NCBI RefSeq assembly: GCF_014700075.1
Contig: NZ_JACXBU010000008.1
Span: forward strand, 186,001 to 250,000
Source: Pseudomonas sp. JM0905a
Lineage (GTDB): Bacteria > Pseudomonadota > Gammaproteobacteria > Pseudomonadales > Pseudomonadaceae
DNA: 64,000 nucleotides
Direction of reading: 5' to 3'
In this document: positions 33,746 through 42,069 of the stretch, piece by piece
How positions within the stretch are numbered: the stretch's first letter is position 1
How the letters are laid out: every line of letters begins with the position of its first letter
The notes under the pieces: generated by a model
Told to the model about the DNA's origin: nothing
The model's input: only the letters and a program-made list of their open reading frames with translations
Database searches by the model: none
Position numbers and translations under genes: made by a program

Positions 33746-35839
33746 TCAGAACCCGCTTTCCCTCACCCCCAGCGCCGCCAGGCGACGCCAGGCGAAACCG
33801 AGGACCGACTGCCCTTCCCCATCCAGCACCACCACGCCGCGCAGGGGCTGGGCCGGGTGGATGGCGTCGTCCAGCAGGCTCAGGCGCACGCCGTACTGGG
33901 CCTGCACCGGCTCGGCACGGTGCTGGGCATCGCGGCGCACGGCAATGGGCCCGTGATGGTCGGAACTGAGGGCTTCCAACTCCAGATAGGCGACACCGGT
34001 GGCGTCCACCTCGTCGAGCCGCACCGGAATCGCGGGGCGCGCCGGGTCGTCGGCGATGAAGCGTCCTTCCGCCCCCGGCTGCACGCGCCAGAGATATTCC
34101 TCGGCCAGGTAGCCGCGCAGGCGCTGACCCGGCTCCACCACTCGCGCCAGGACCTCCTGGGGATTTAGCCAACGTCCAACCGTGAGATCGGGCAGCAGGT
34201 CGCGCACGACGCCGCCCTGGGGTGCACGCAGTTGCAAGCGTTCGCGCTGGGCGGCCAGGCCGCGGTACTCGGCCACGGCCTCGGCCAGCCGCTGTTCGAG
34301 GATGCCCGCGTCGGCGGCGGTTTCACTGCGCCCAGCCTGGCGGCGCAGTTGCAGTTGGAGGATTTCGATTTCGCGGCGAACGATGGACTGGCGCGAATCC
34401 AGGTCAGGGGATTCCAGTTCCAGCAGCAGGGTGCCCTGCTCCACTGCCTGGCCATCTTTCACCTGCAACGCCTTGAGTCGTGCCGCCACAGGCGCATGCA
34501 GGGCGGTGGCACGGGAGGCTTCGAGCAGCGCCGGGACCTCGACCGAACTGCGCCACGGCAGCACCAGCAGTGCTAGCAGCACCAGCAGCCCACTGCCGGT
34601 CAGCAATACCTTGCGCGGGTTCGCCTGGTCGCGGCGCTGCCACCACTCCAGCAGCTCCTTCCAGATCGGCAGGCCGATGAACCAGACCAGCTCCACCAGC
34701 ATCAGGAAGATGCCCAGCACCTTGAAGAACAGGTGATACACCGCCAGCGCGATACCGAAGAACAGCACCGCGCGCCACAGCCAGGAGCCGTAGCCCCAGA
34801 TCAGCAGGCGCCTGGCCATGGCCGGCGACCAGGGCTCCGGCACCGGCTCGCCATAGCCGAACAGCGCTTCGCGCAGACGCCAGCGGCACAGGGCGAAGGC
34901 CCGCGTCTGCAAGTTATCCACACCCCAGAGATCGGTGAGCAGGAAATAGCCGTCGAAACGCATGAAGGGGTTGAGGTTGATCAGCAGCGTGGTGATCCAG
35001 GTGGCGCTGGCCAGCATGAAGGCCGAGGTGCGCAGCGGGCCGTCCGGCAGCAGCGACCAGGCCAGCAACGCCAACACCGCCAGTACCAGTTCAGCGAGAA
35101 CGCCGCCGGCGCCGATCAGCAGCCGCGAGCGCCGGTCGTTGACCCGCCAGGCATCGCTGACGTCGGTGTAGAACATCGGCAGCAGCACCATGAAGGCCAG
35201 GCCCATGCTCTGCACCCGGCAGCCAGCGCGCTTGGCCATGAAGGCATGGCCGAATTCGTGGCACAGCTTGGCGAAGGTCAAGGCCACGCCGAAGGCCACC
35301 GCCCCACCGAGGCTGAACAAGTGCGGGAAGGTGGCGATGAAGCGCTGCCAGTCGCGCGCCACCAGGAACAGCCCGAGGGCGAACACCAGCGGCAGCCCCC
35401 AGCGCAGCATCCACGAGCCGTTGCGCTCCAGCACGGGCCAGGCGCGATTGAGGAAGGCGTCCGGGCGCCACAGCGGAATGCGGAAGAACAGGTACTGGTG
35501 CAGCACCCGTTTGCCCAGGCTCTGTTGCTGGGCGGCGGACTTCATCGCGTAGCTGGCGCGCTGATCCTCGTCCGACGCGGCGATCAGGTCATGCCCGCGA
35601 AGAAAGCGCAGCATTTCGTCCAGTTCAGCACCGCCCAGGGGCAGGCCAGGCTCGGCATTGGCGGCCTCCAGCACCCGCTGCGGATCGCTCAACGCCCAGT
35701 GGCGCAGCAGTCGCACGGCCGCGGCGCCCAGCTTGAAGTAGCGACCGCGCAATGGGTCGGCCAGGGTCCACTGGGGAGCGCCGTCCAGGCCGGGCGCGGC
35801 CGGTGACAGCTGCAGGTCGGGACGCAGCGCCGGCAGCAT
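33746..35839 (-). CDS. M50 site-2-protease-like membrane metalloprotease fused to a HlyD adaptor
   Basis: The 697-residue product has three parts. Residues 1-110 resemble a PqqD-like peptide-binding domain (YFKLGAAAVRLLRHW). Residues about 140-420 form a polytopic membrane domain with zinc motif HEFGHAF and the second ligand motif NLNPFMRFDGYFLLTD, as in M50 peptidases. Residues about 430-697 form a HlyD-type adaptor (lipoyl halves around a coiled coil). The fusion links intramembrane processing to an export channel. It overlaps the upstream gene by one base (TGATG). The domain calls are from motifs; the PqqD-like call is the weakest. Confidence 0.83.
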   Translation of the reverse strand: MLPALRPDLQLSPAAPGLDGAPQWTLADPLRGRYFKLGAAAVRLLRHWALSDPQRVLEAANAEPGLPLGGAELDEMLRFLRGHDLIAASDEDQRASYAMKSAAQQQSLGKRVLHQYLFFRIPLWRPDAFLNRAWPVLERNGSWMLRWGLPLVFALGLFLVARDWQRFIATFPHLFSLGGAVAFGVALTFAKLCHEFGHAFMAKRAGCRVQSMGLAFMVLLPMFYTDVSDAWRVNDRRSRLLIGAGGVLAELVLAVLALLAWSLLPDGPLRTSAFMLASATWITTLLINLNPFMRFDGYFLLTDLWGVDNLQTRAFALCRWRLREALFGYGEPVPEPWSPAMARRLLIWGYGSWLWRAVLFFGIALAVYHLFFKVLGIFLMLVELVWFIGLPIWKELLEWWQRRDQANPRKVLLTGSGLLVLLALLVLPWRSSVEVPALLEASRATALHAPVAARLKALQVKDGQAVEQGTLLLELESPDLDSRQSIVRREIEILQLQLRRQAGRSETAADAGILEQRLAEAVAEYRGLAAQRERLQLRAPQGGVVRDLLPDLTVGRWLNPQEVLARVVEPGQRLRGYLAEEYLWRVQPGAEGRFIADDPARPAIPVRLDEVDATGVAYLELEALSSDHHGPIAVRRDAQHRAEPVQAQYGVRLSLLDDAIHPAQPLRGVVVLDGEGQSVLGFAWRRLAALGVRESGF

Positions 35840-37158
35840 CAGAAGCCCAGGCTCTGACGCAGCGCGGCGAGCGGCCGGCGCAGCAGGTAATAAGCCAGCG
35901 GCGCGCGGTCACCGAACAGCTTGGCGGTGCCACGCAGGCCGATGCGCGGCGGCGCGTCAAGGAAGGCCGCATCGAGGCGGTAGGCCAATTGCCCGGCGGC
36001 GGTGCCCTGGGCTTCGTATGCCGCACGTTCGAGGCGCGCGGCATGGCGGTTGAGCGGGTCGCTGTCGAGGAACAGCGCCACCTCGGCACCGGGTTGCAGG
36101 GCGATGGCATCCCCCACCGGCAACTCGATGCGCAGTTCGGCCTGGGCCGGGTCGGCGATCTGCATCAGCCGCTCGCCGGTCTGTACCGGCTTGCCGGTCA
36201 AGCGCTCGGCATCGGCGAACACCGCAATACCGGCCCGCTCGGCGCGCACTTCGCTGCGGGCCAGGAGTTCACGGGCGTAGTCACGCTCGGCGCGTTTCTG
36301 CTCCACCCGCGCCGCCAGCAGGTCGATGCGCGAACTGGATTCGGCATCGGCGAAGGCGCGCTGGGTGTTGGCCTTGAGCTCGGCCTCGGCAACGCCCAGG
36401 GCGCGTTCGGCAACGTCTGCCTGGGCCTTCAGGCTGGTGGCGTCGAAGCGCACCAGCAGGTCGCCGGCGGCCACGCTCTGGTTGGGTTTGACCAGGAATT
36501 CGGCAATCACTCCGTCCAGCGGCGCCGCCACTACCCGGCCGCCCAGCGGCACCACTTCGGCCGGCGCCAGCACCGATTGGCGTACCGGAATCAGGAGCAA
36601 CAGACACAGGCCACCGGCAATGACCAGCAGCTTCTTCTTCGGCCAGCGCAGGCGCCAGGGCTTGCGTGGCTGCAGGGCCAGCCAGGCGTGGGCATAGGTA
36701 TCGCCGAGCTGGGTCAGCAGGGTCAGCTCGGCCTCGTTGAAGGGGTGTTCGCGAGCCAGCCAGAGCCCGCCGAAGATTTCGCCGTGGCGGTCCTTCAAGG
36801 GCACCCAGCAGGCCTGCGGGGCGGACAGCGCCTGCCACTCGGCGCGGGACTGCTCGTCGAGCAGCGCGGCATCGACGCTGCAGGTCTGGTCCAGCACCGC
36901 CTGGTCCAGCAGTCGCCCGGCGGCTCGCTCGACGAAGGCCACGAAGGGGGCGTTGGGTTCCACTACGCTGATGCCGGTCAGTGCCTGCACCTTGCCGGCG
37001 ATCAGCAGCGCCGCGTGGCGGAAGCCGAACAGCGCCTGGCCGTCATTGACCATGGCGAAGGCCAGTTGCTCGGTACTGGCCGCCTGGCGCGCCTGCTTTT
37101 CCAGCCCGAGGAAGAGCGCGAAAACGCGCTCGGCTGCACCGGGCGTGGCTGCGTTCAT
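35839..37158 (-). CDS. HlyD-type adaptor with N-terminal GAF-like domain
   Basis: The 439-residue product starts with a cytoplasmic region of about 165 residues that looks like a GAF domain (FAMVNDGQALFGFRHAALLI, CWVPLKDRHGEIFGGLWLA). A single membrane helix follows (KKLLVIAGGLCLLLLIPV), then a periplasmic HlyD adaptor (GRVVAAPLDGVIAEFLVKPN, coiled coil, second lipoyl half). The layout suggests that a cytoplasmic signal is sensed or a partner is bound. It overlaps its neighbours on both sides, so expression is tightly coupled to the M50-HlyD gene. Confidence 0.83.
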   Translation of the reverse strand: MNAATPGAAERVFALFLGLEKQARQAASTEQLAFAMVNDGQALFGFRHAALLIAGKVQALTGISVVEPNAPFVAFVERAAGRLLDQAVLDQTCSVDAALLDEQSRAEWQALSAPQACWVPLKDRHGEIFGGLWLAREHPFNEAELTLLTQLGDTYAHAWLALQPRKPWRLRWPKKKLLVIAGGLCLLLLIPVRQSVLAPAEVVPLGGRVVAAPLDGVIAEFLVKPNQSVAAGDLLVRFDATSLKAQADVAERALGVAEAELKANTQRAFADAESSSRIDLLAARVEQKRAERDYARELLARSEVRAERAGIAVFADAERLTGKPVQTGERLMQIADPAQAELRIELPVGDAIALQPGAEVALFLDSDPLNRHAARLERAAYEAQGTAAGQLAYRLDAAFLDAPPRIGLRGTAKLFGDRAPLAYYLLRRPLAALRQSLGF

Positions 37159-37934
37159 GGCGTCTCCGGGAAATGCGCGGTGCCGCTCATGCCGGCCAGC
37201 AGGCCGTCGGCATCGGCCGGCAGACCGCCAATCAGCAGCAGGGTCTGGCTGCCTTCGTCGATCCGCGCCCCCAGGCGCTTGATCACTGCTTGCAGCGGCT
37301 TGCCGGTTTCATCGGGAACGAAGTCGAAGGCCTGCTCGGGCTTGAGCTTGCTCAACCAGCGCGAGGGCACCAGCAGGTGGATCTCCAGGGTGCGGTTGTC
37401 CACTACCTCCAACAGCGGCGCGCCACTGGCGACGCTCTCATGGGGCTGCACCTTGCGCGCCACCACCTGGCCGTCGAAGGGGGCCTTCACCTGGCAGCGC
37501 TGTACCTGCACCTGGTAGACCTGCGCCTCGGCCTGGGACTGCGCCTGGCGCGCCTCGGCCAGGGCCACTTCGAAGCGGCCCACTGAGTTCAGGGCGGCGA
37601 GTTGCTGTTTGTTCTTCAGTTCTTCGCGGGCGGCACGCACGGCGGAATTGGCGGCGTTGAGCTGGGCCTGGTAGGCACTGCAGTCGAAGCGCACCAGCAC
37701 CTCGCCCTTCTTGAACGCCTGGCCTTCGGCATAGGGCATTTCGACGATGCGTCCGGCCAGCTCACTGGCCAGCACCGCCTGGTTGCGCGCCCGCAGCACG
37801 CCGCGGGCTTCGCTGCCAGAAGCGGTCGCCGCTGTGGGAGCGTCGAGCAAGGGATCCTGCGCGGGCGGCTCCTCCGCCCATGCGGTAGCGACCAGCCCAA
37901 CCAAGCCCAACAACGTCCACAGCGTGCGTTTCAT
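37155..37934 (-). CDS. Periplasmic adaptor (RND/HlyD-type membrane fusion protein), first gene of the operon
   Basis: The 259-residue product has a signal peptide (MKRTLWTLLGLVGLVATAWA) and a short adaptor: lipoyl halves (LASELAGRIVEMPYAEGQAF, VKAPFDGQVVARKVQPHESV) around a coiled coil, then a beta domain. The start at 37934 has AGGGA at good spacing; longer in-frame starts are unsupported. Its stop overlaps the next start (ATGA). No RND or ABC pump gene is present, so its partner is probably the M50-HlyD/GAF-HlyD pair with the cluster's TolC. Confidence 0.85.
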   Translation of the reverse strand: MKRTLWTLLGLVGLVATAWAEEPPAQDPLLDAPTAATASGSEARGVLRARNQAVLASELAGRIVEMPYAEGQAFKKGEVLVRFDCSAYQAQLNAANSAVRAAREELKNKQQLAALNSVGRFEVALAEARQAQSQAEAQVYQVQVQRCQVKAPFDGQVVARKVQPHESVASGAPLLEVVDNRTLEIHLLVPSRWLSKLKPEQAFDFVPDETGKPLQAVIKRLGARIDEGSQTLLLIGGLPADADGLLAGMSGTAHFPETP

Positions 37935-38065
37935 CAAGGCCATTCCCTGGAAAGAAGTGGGCAAGAGTCTATGAGAGCTGTCGGACAATAGGAATCTGGT
38001 CCGAGGAATTATCTTGCCATCAGGCATGGGTTTGCCGCCGGGTGACGGGTGGAAATGTGCGATTC

Positions 38066-38109
38066 CCTGTGGGAGCGAATTCATTCGCGAATGAATTCGC
38101 TCCCACAGG
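38066..38109. repeat. Perfect 44-base palindrome, GCGAATTCATTCGC family, double copy
   Basis: Two perfect 22-base arms meet without a loop. Each arm carries one core (38075-38088 and 38087-38100, on opposite strands). It lies between two same-strand transcription units, upstream of the adaptor operon and downstream of the aldo/keto reductase gene. It could act as a terminator or mRNA end-protecting hairpin. Confidence 0.85.
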
Positions 38110-38125
38110 ATGAAGCCCGCTGGCC

Positions 38126-38947
38126 TCAGACCATTTCCAGCGGACGCTTGCGGCGCGGCGGCGGGAAGCCGTGGTCGATCAGGGCGAGGTCGTCGGCACT
38201 GAGCTGGAGCTTGTGGGCTTCGGCGTTCTGCTTCAGATGCAGCGGGTCGACCGCCTTGGGAATGACGATCACCCCTTGCTGGCGCAGGGCCCAGGCCAGG
38301 GCCACCTGGGCCGAGCTGGCCTGGTGGCGGCGGGCGACTTCACGGATCGCTTCGTTGCGCAGCAGGCGGCCGCCCTGCCCCACCGGGCAGTAGGCCATCA
38401 GCGGTATGCCCTGTTGCTGCTGGAACGGCAGCAGGTCGAACTCGATGCCACGCGCCTCGGGGTTGTAGAGCACCTGGTTGGCGGCGCAACCGACGGGCAG
38501 TTCGTGGAGGTCGTCAAGGTCCAGGTTGGACACGCCCCAGCGGGCGATCTTGCCCTGCTCGCGCAGGCGCTCGAAGGCTTCCACGGTTTCTTCCAGCGGA
38601 TGCTCGCCGCGCCAGTGCAGCAGGTAGAGGTCGAGATGATCGGTACCCAGGCGCTTGAGACTGCGCTCGCAAGCCAGGGCGGCGCCCTTGCGGCTGGCGT
38701 TCCAGGGGTAGACCTTGCTGACCAGGAAGACCTGCTCGCGCCGGCCGGCGATGGCGTCCCCCACCACTTCCTCGGCGCCGCCCTCGGCGTACATCTCGGC
38801 GGTGTCGATCAGGGTCAGGCCCAGTTCCAGCCCCTGGCGCAGCGCGGCGACTTCGCGCTTGCGCTCACCGGGCTGCTCGCCCATGTGCCAGGTGCCCTGG
38901 CCGATGGCGGGCACGCGGGTGCTGTCGGGGAAGGTGATGCTTTGCAT
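38126..38947 (-). CDS. Aldo/keto reductase
   Basis: The 273-residue product has the catalytic set of the family: DTAEMYAEG (Asp and Tyr), VSKVYPWN (Lys) and LYLLHWRG (His). C-terminal VIPKAVDPLHLKQNAEA matches the NADPH-binding motif. It is a cytoplasmic oxidoreductase of the YeaE/2,5-diketogluconate reductase branch; the physiological substrate cannot be read from the sequence. It is the last gene of its strand before the palindrome. Confidence 0.9.
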   Translation of the reverse strand: MQSITFPDSTRVPAIGQGTWHMGEQPGERKREVAALRQGLELGLTLIDTAEMYAEGGAEEVVGDAIAGRREQVFLVSKVYPWNASRKGAALACERSLKRLGTDHLDLYLLHWRGEHPLEETVEAFERLREQGKIARWGVSNLDLDDLHELPVGCAANQVLYNPEARGIEFDLLPFQQQQGIPLMAYCPVGQGGRLLRNEAIREVARRHQASSAQVALAWALRQQGVIVIPKAVDPLHLKQNAEAHKLQLSADDLALIDHGFPPPRRKRPLEMV

Positions 38948-39025
38948 GGCGTATTCCTCGGAAAGTCCGTTCAGTCGGGATTGCCGGCAGCTGGGGCGCG
39001 ATATTCCGGCAATGGGCCGAACGGC

Positions 39026-39433
39026 TCAAGCCCAGGGGTCGTAGGAGCCGATGCTCCACAGGTGGCCTTCCGGGTCGCGGCAGGTGAATCCGCGCCCGCC
39101 ATACTCCTCGTCCTTCAGCGGCAGGACGACGGTGGCGCCAGCGGCCAGGGCGCGGGCGTGCACGGCGTCGACGTCGGCCACAACCAGGTAGATGCCCTGG
39201 GTGCCGAGCCCGCCGTTCTCGTCGGGCTGGCGCAGCAGTTGGCCATAGTCGTTATTCCGCACCGAGCCGAGCATGACCATGCCGGTGCCAAGACTGAGCT
39301 GGGCGTGAGCGATGCTGCCGTCCTTCTCGGCCACCACCAGGTGCTCGACGAAGCCGAAGGTGTTGCACAGCCAGGTAATGGCCGCGGGCGCATCGCGGTA
39401 ACGAAGACAGGGAATGGCAGCGGAACCGGCCAT
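39026..39433 (-). CDS. VOC (glyoxalase/bleomycin-resistance) family protein
   Basis: The 135-residue product (LRYRDAPAAITWLCNTFGF, YLVVADVDAVHARALAAGAT, YGGRGFTCRDPEGHLWSIGS) fits the vicinal-oxygen-chelate fold of two beta-alpha-beta-beta-beta units. It resembles the YCII/PhnB-like bleomycin-resistance group. Substrate is unknown. A GGGAGGT Shine-Dalgarno precedes the start. Confidence 0.87.
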   Translation of the reverse strand: MAGSAAIPCLRYRDAPAAITWLCNTFGFVEHLVVAEKDGSIAHAQLSLGTGMVMLGSVRNNDYGQLLRQPDENGGLGTQGIYLVVADVDAVHARALAAGATVVLPLKDEEYGGRGFTCRDPEGHLWSIGSYDPWA

Positions 39434-39508
39434 GGCGGTGACCTCCCTTTTTGAAGAACGATGGTTTCAGCCTAGTCCCTTCATAGACAATCCAGGCGCC
39501 TGAAATGC

Positions 39509-39535
39509 ATCGGGCCCGCACGTGGCGGGCCCGAT
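39509..39535 (-). terminator. Hairpin after the amino-acid permease gene
   Basis: ATCGGGCCCGC pairs with GCGGGCCCGAT around a short loop. The stem is very stable, but the trailing U run is poor, so termination is likely but not proven. Confidence 0.6.
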
Positions 39536-39555
39536 GTTCATCGTGAAGGCAGCAC

Positions 39556-40956
39556 TCAGGCGGCGTCGCCGACCGGTTCCATCGCCTTGGCCGGAGCCAG
39601 GTTGAACACCTTGTACAGCACCACCAGCAGCGCCAGGAAGGCCGGGCCCACGTAGAGCGCGACGCGGGTGTCGGGGAAGTAGGCCATCAGGCCGACCACC
39701 AGCACCAGGAAGGCCATGGCCAGGTAGGAGCTGAGCGGGAACAACCACATGCGGTATTGCAGCTTGCCCTGCTCGGCCGGGGTGAGGCTGCGGCGGAACT
39801 TCAGTTGCGCCAGCAGGATCATCGCCCAGGTCCAGATGGCGCCGAAGGTGGCGATGGAGGTTACCCAGACGAACACTTTCTCCGGCACCAGGTAGTTGGC
39901 CAGCACGCCCAGCAACAGGGCGACGCCGGACACCAGCAGCGCACGGCGCGGCACGCCGTTGGAGGTGACGGCGAAGGCGCGCGGCGCCTGGCCTTGCTGG
40001 GCCAGGCTGTAGAGCATGCGGCCGGTGCTGAAGATGCCGCCGTTACAGGACGACAGCGCAGCGGTAATCACCACGAAGTTGATGATGCCGGCGGCGGTCT
40101 TGATGCCGAGGCTTTCGAAGGTCATCACGAAGGGGCTGCCCTGGGAGCCGATCTCGTTCCACGGATAGATGGAGAGGATCACGAACAGCGCGCCGACGTA
40201 GAACAGCAGGATGCGCCAGAACACCGAGCCGATGGCCTGGGGAATAGTCTTCTGCGGGTTCTTCGCTTCGCCGGCGGTCAGGCCGATCATCTCCACGCCG
40301 AGGTAGGCGAACATCACCATCTGCAGTGACATCAGCACGCCCTGCACGCCATTGGGCATGAAGCCGCCGTGCTCCCAGAGGTTGGAGATGCCGGTGGCGA
40401 TACCGTCGTTGCCGAAGCCGAAGACGATCATGCCGGTGCCGGCCACCACCATCGCGACGATGGTGACGATCTTGATCAGGGCGAACCAGAACTCGAACTC
40501 ACCGAAGGCACGCACGGCGATCAGGTTGACGCCGCCCATGCTGATCAACGCCGCCAGGGCCCAGATCCAGCGCGGTACTTCGGGGAACCAGACGCCCATA
40601 TAGATCGCGACGGCGGTGATTTCCGCCACGCAGGTCACCAGCCAGAGGAACCAGTAGTTCCAGCCGGTGAGGAAACCCGCCAGTGGGCCGAGGTAATCCT
40701 GGGCGTAGCGGCTGAAGGAGCCTGCCACGGGGTTATGCACAGCCATCTCGCCGAGGGCGCGCATGATCACCAGGATGGCGAGTCCGCCGATGATGTAGGA
40801 GAGCATGATGGCCGGGCCGGCCATTTGGATGGCCTTGGCCGAACCGAGGAACAGGCCGACGCCAATGCAGGCGCCCAGGGCCATCAGGCGGATGTGACGC
40901 TCACCGAGGTCTCGGTGCAGCGATTCATGTTGTGGCTGATGATCAGCAACCGACAT
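39556..40956 (-). CDS. Amino-acid permease, APC family (ProY/AnsP-like)
   Basis: The 466-residue product has twelve predicted membrane helices and the family signature near the first (LGACIGVGLFLGSAKAIQMA) and in the loop TAGEAKNPQKTIPQAIGS. It imports an amino acid with protons; proline or another neutral amino acid is the best guess from the resemblance to ProY. The start at 40956 (MSVADHQPQHES) is preceded by a GAGGTA-type Shine-Dalgarno. Confidence 0.9.
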   Translation of the reverse strand: MSVADHQPQHESLHRDLGERHIRLMALGACIGVGLFLGSAKAIQMAGPAIMLSYIIGGLAILVIMRALGEMAVHNPVAGSFSRYAQDYLGPLAGFLTGWNYWFLWLVTCVAEITAVAIYMGVWFPEVPRWIWALAALISMGGVNLIAVRAFGEFEFWFALIKIVTIVAMVVAGTGMIVFGFGNDGIATGISNLWEHGGFMPNGVQGVLMSLQMVMFAYLGVEMIGLTAGEAKNPQKTIPQAIGSVFWRILLFYVGALFVILSIYPWNEIGSQGSPFVMTFESLGIKTAAGIINFVVITAALSSCNGGIFSTGRMLYSLAQQGQAPRAFAVTSNGVPRRALLVSGVALLLGVLANYLVPEKVFVWVTSIATFGAIWTWAMILLAQLKFRRSLTPAEQGKLQYRMWLFPLSSYLAMAFLVLVVGLMAYFPDTRVALYVGPAFLALLVVLYKVFNLAPAKAMEPVGDAA

Positions 40957-41304
40957 GGGGGTACCTCATCTTGTAGTTGTCGAGGAGTCAGCCGCGTAGC
41001 CGAAAAGCCGGGTCGTGGTAACGACCCTTGGCCGCCTGAAAGGCCCGTCCTTGTGGGGCGGAACAGTCCGGCGGGCGCACACGCGTCCGAGATCGGCGGC
41101 GAGTCTTGCACAAAGATGAAGCGACGTCATGCCTACTTTTGGTGCACATCCGTACCAGAGGGAGCAGGAAAAGCGGCGATGCATGCCATCGCCCCAAAAG
41201 ACCGGCAAGGATCGACAGGATGTCTCGCGTGAGGGCCGGAAAACCCCAGATTCTGCCATGGGCTTTCGGCCGAACGGTCGCTGCCGCAGGTTGAGGATTT
41301 CGCC
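40957..41304. other. 348-base intergenic region upstream of the permease
   Basis: No gene is supported here. A hairpin, GGGTCGT (41010-41016) with ACGACCC (41021-41027), is present. On the minus strand it is followed by GGCTTTTCGG, so it could end transcription from the methyltransferase gene or attenuate the permease mRNA. The permease promoter must lie here as well. Confidence 0.5.
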
Positions 41305-41973
41305 TCAGGGTCTTGCCTCGATCAGCAATGACAACGGTTCGCCGGTATCCGGATGGGCCGGTTCGCGCAGAGCCTCGATGCGGTAGCCGCTGCCGAGCAG
41401 CAACTCGCACCAGGATTCCAGGGTGCGGAAGTACCAGGGCATGGGCTCGGGGAACTCGCCCTCGAAGGCGGCGAAGTCCTCGCGGCGCCAGCCATTGCGG
41501 TAGCCCTGCTCGCCTCGGGCCTGCCAAGGGTGAACGGTCTGGATCAGCAATGCGCCCTCCTCCGCCAGCAGCTCGCGCAGGGCCATGAGCAACGGTTCCA
41601 GCTGCTCCTCGAACAGCGAGAAGTTACACACCACGATGTCGAACCTGCCCAACTGGCCGGGATCGGCCTGCAATTGCGCGTAATCCAGGCAACGAAACTC
41701 GCCGCCGGCAGCCTGCGCCGCCTCCACCAGGGGCACCGAAGCATCGATGCCCAGCACCGAAAGTCCGTGCCCGGTCAGCGTCCTGCTCAGCCAGCCTTCG
41801 CCGCATCCGAGGTCCAGCACCCGCGCCGGCCGATGGGCCAACACGGCCTCGATAACGGCCCGATCAGTGGCCAATTGCCTGCTTTCGATACGACTTTCCC
41901 TCACCGCACGGGTCCAAGCTAGAGCGTTGGCACGCCAGCTGTGGTCGAGTTGCTTCCGATTGTCGCCTGTCAT
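41305..41973 (-). CDS. Class I SAM-dependent methyltransferase
   Basis: The 222-residue product has the SAM-binding motif I VLDLGCGEGWLS (about residues 50-61), an acidic residue at the end of strand 2 (LGIDAS) and motif IV-like FDIVVCNFSLFEE. The start at 41973 has AGGAG; the long in-frame extension upstream is non-native. The acceptor substrate is unknown. It is divergent from the penicillin-binding protein gene with a 96-base gap. Confidence 0.87.
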   Translation of the reverse strand: MTGDNRKQLDHSWRANALAWTRAVRESRIESRQLATDRAVIEAVLAHRPARVLDLGCGEGWLSRTLTGHGLSVLGIDASVPLVEAAQAAGGEFRCLDYAQLQADPGQLGRFDIVVCNFSLFEEQLEPLLMALRELLAEEGALLIQTVHPWQARGEQGYRNGWRREDFAAFEGEFPEPMPWYFRTLESWCELLLGSGYRIEALREPAHPDTGEPLSLLIEARP

Positions 41974-42069
41974 TGATTCGCTCCTGTTTTGCCGCCACTC
42001 CGCCATGCAGCCAGCCGGCGACCTACTAAGATTGCAAGCAAGAGCGGTAACAGGCCAGGCCGGTGGACT

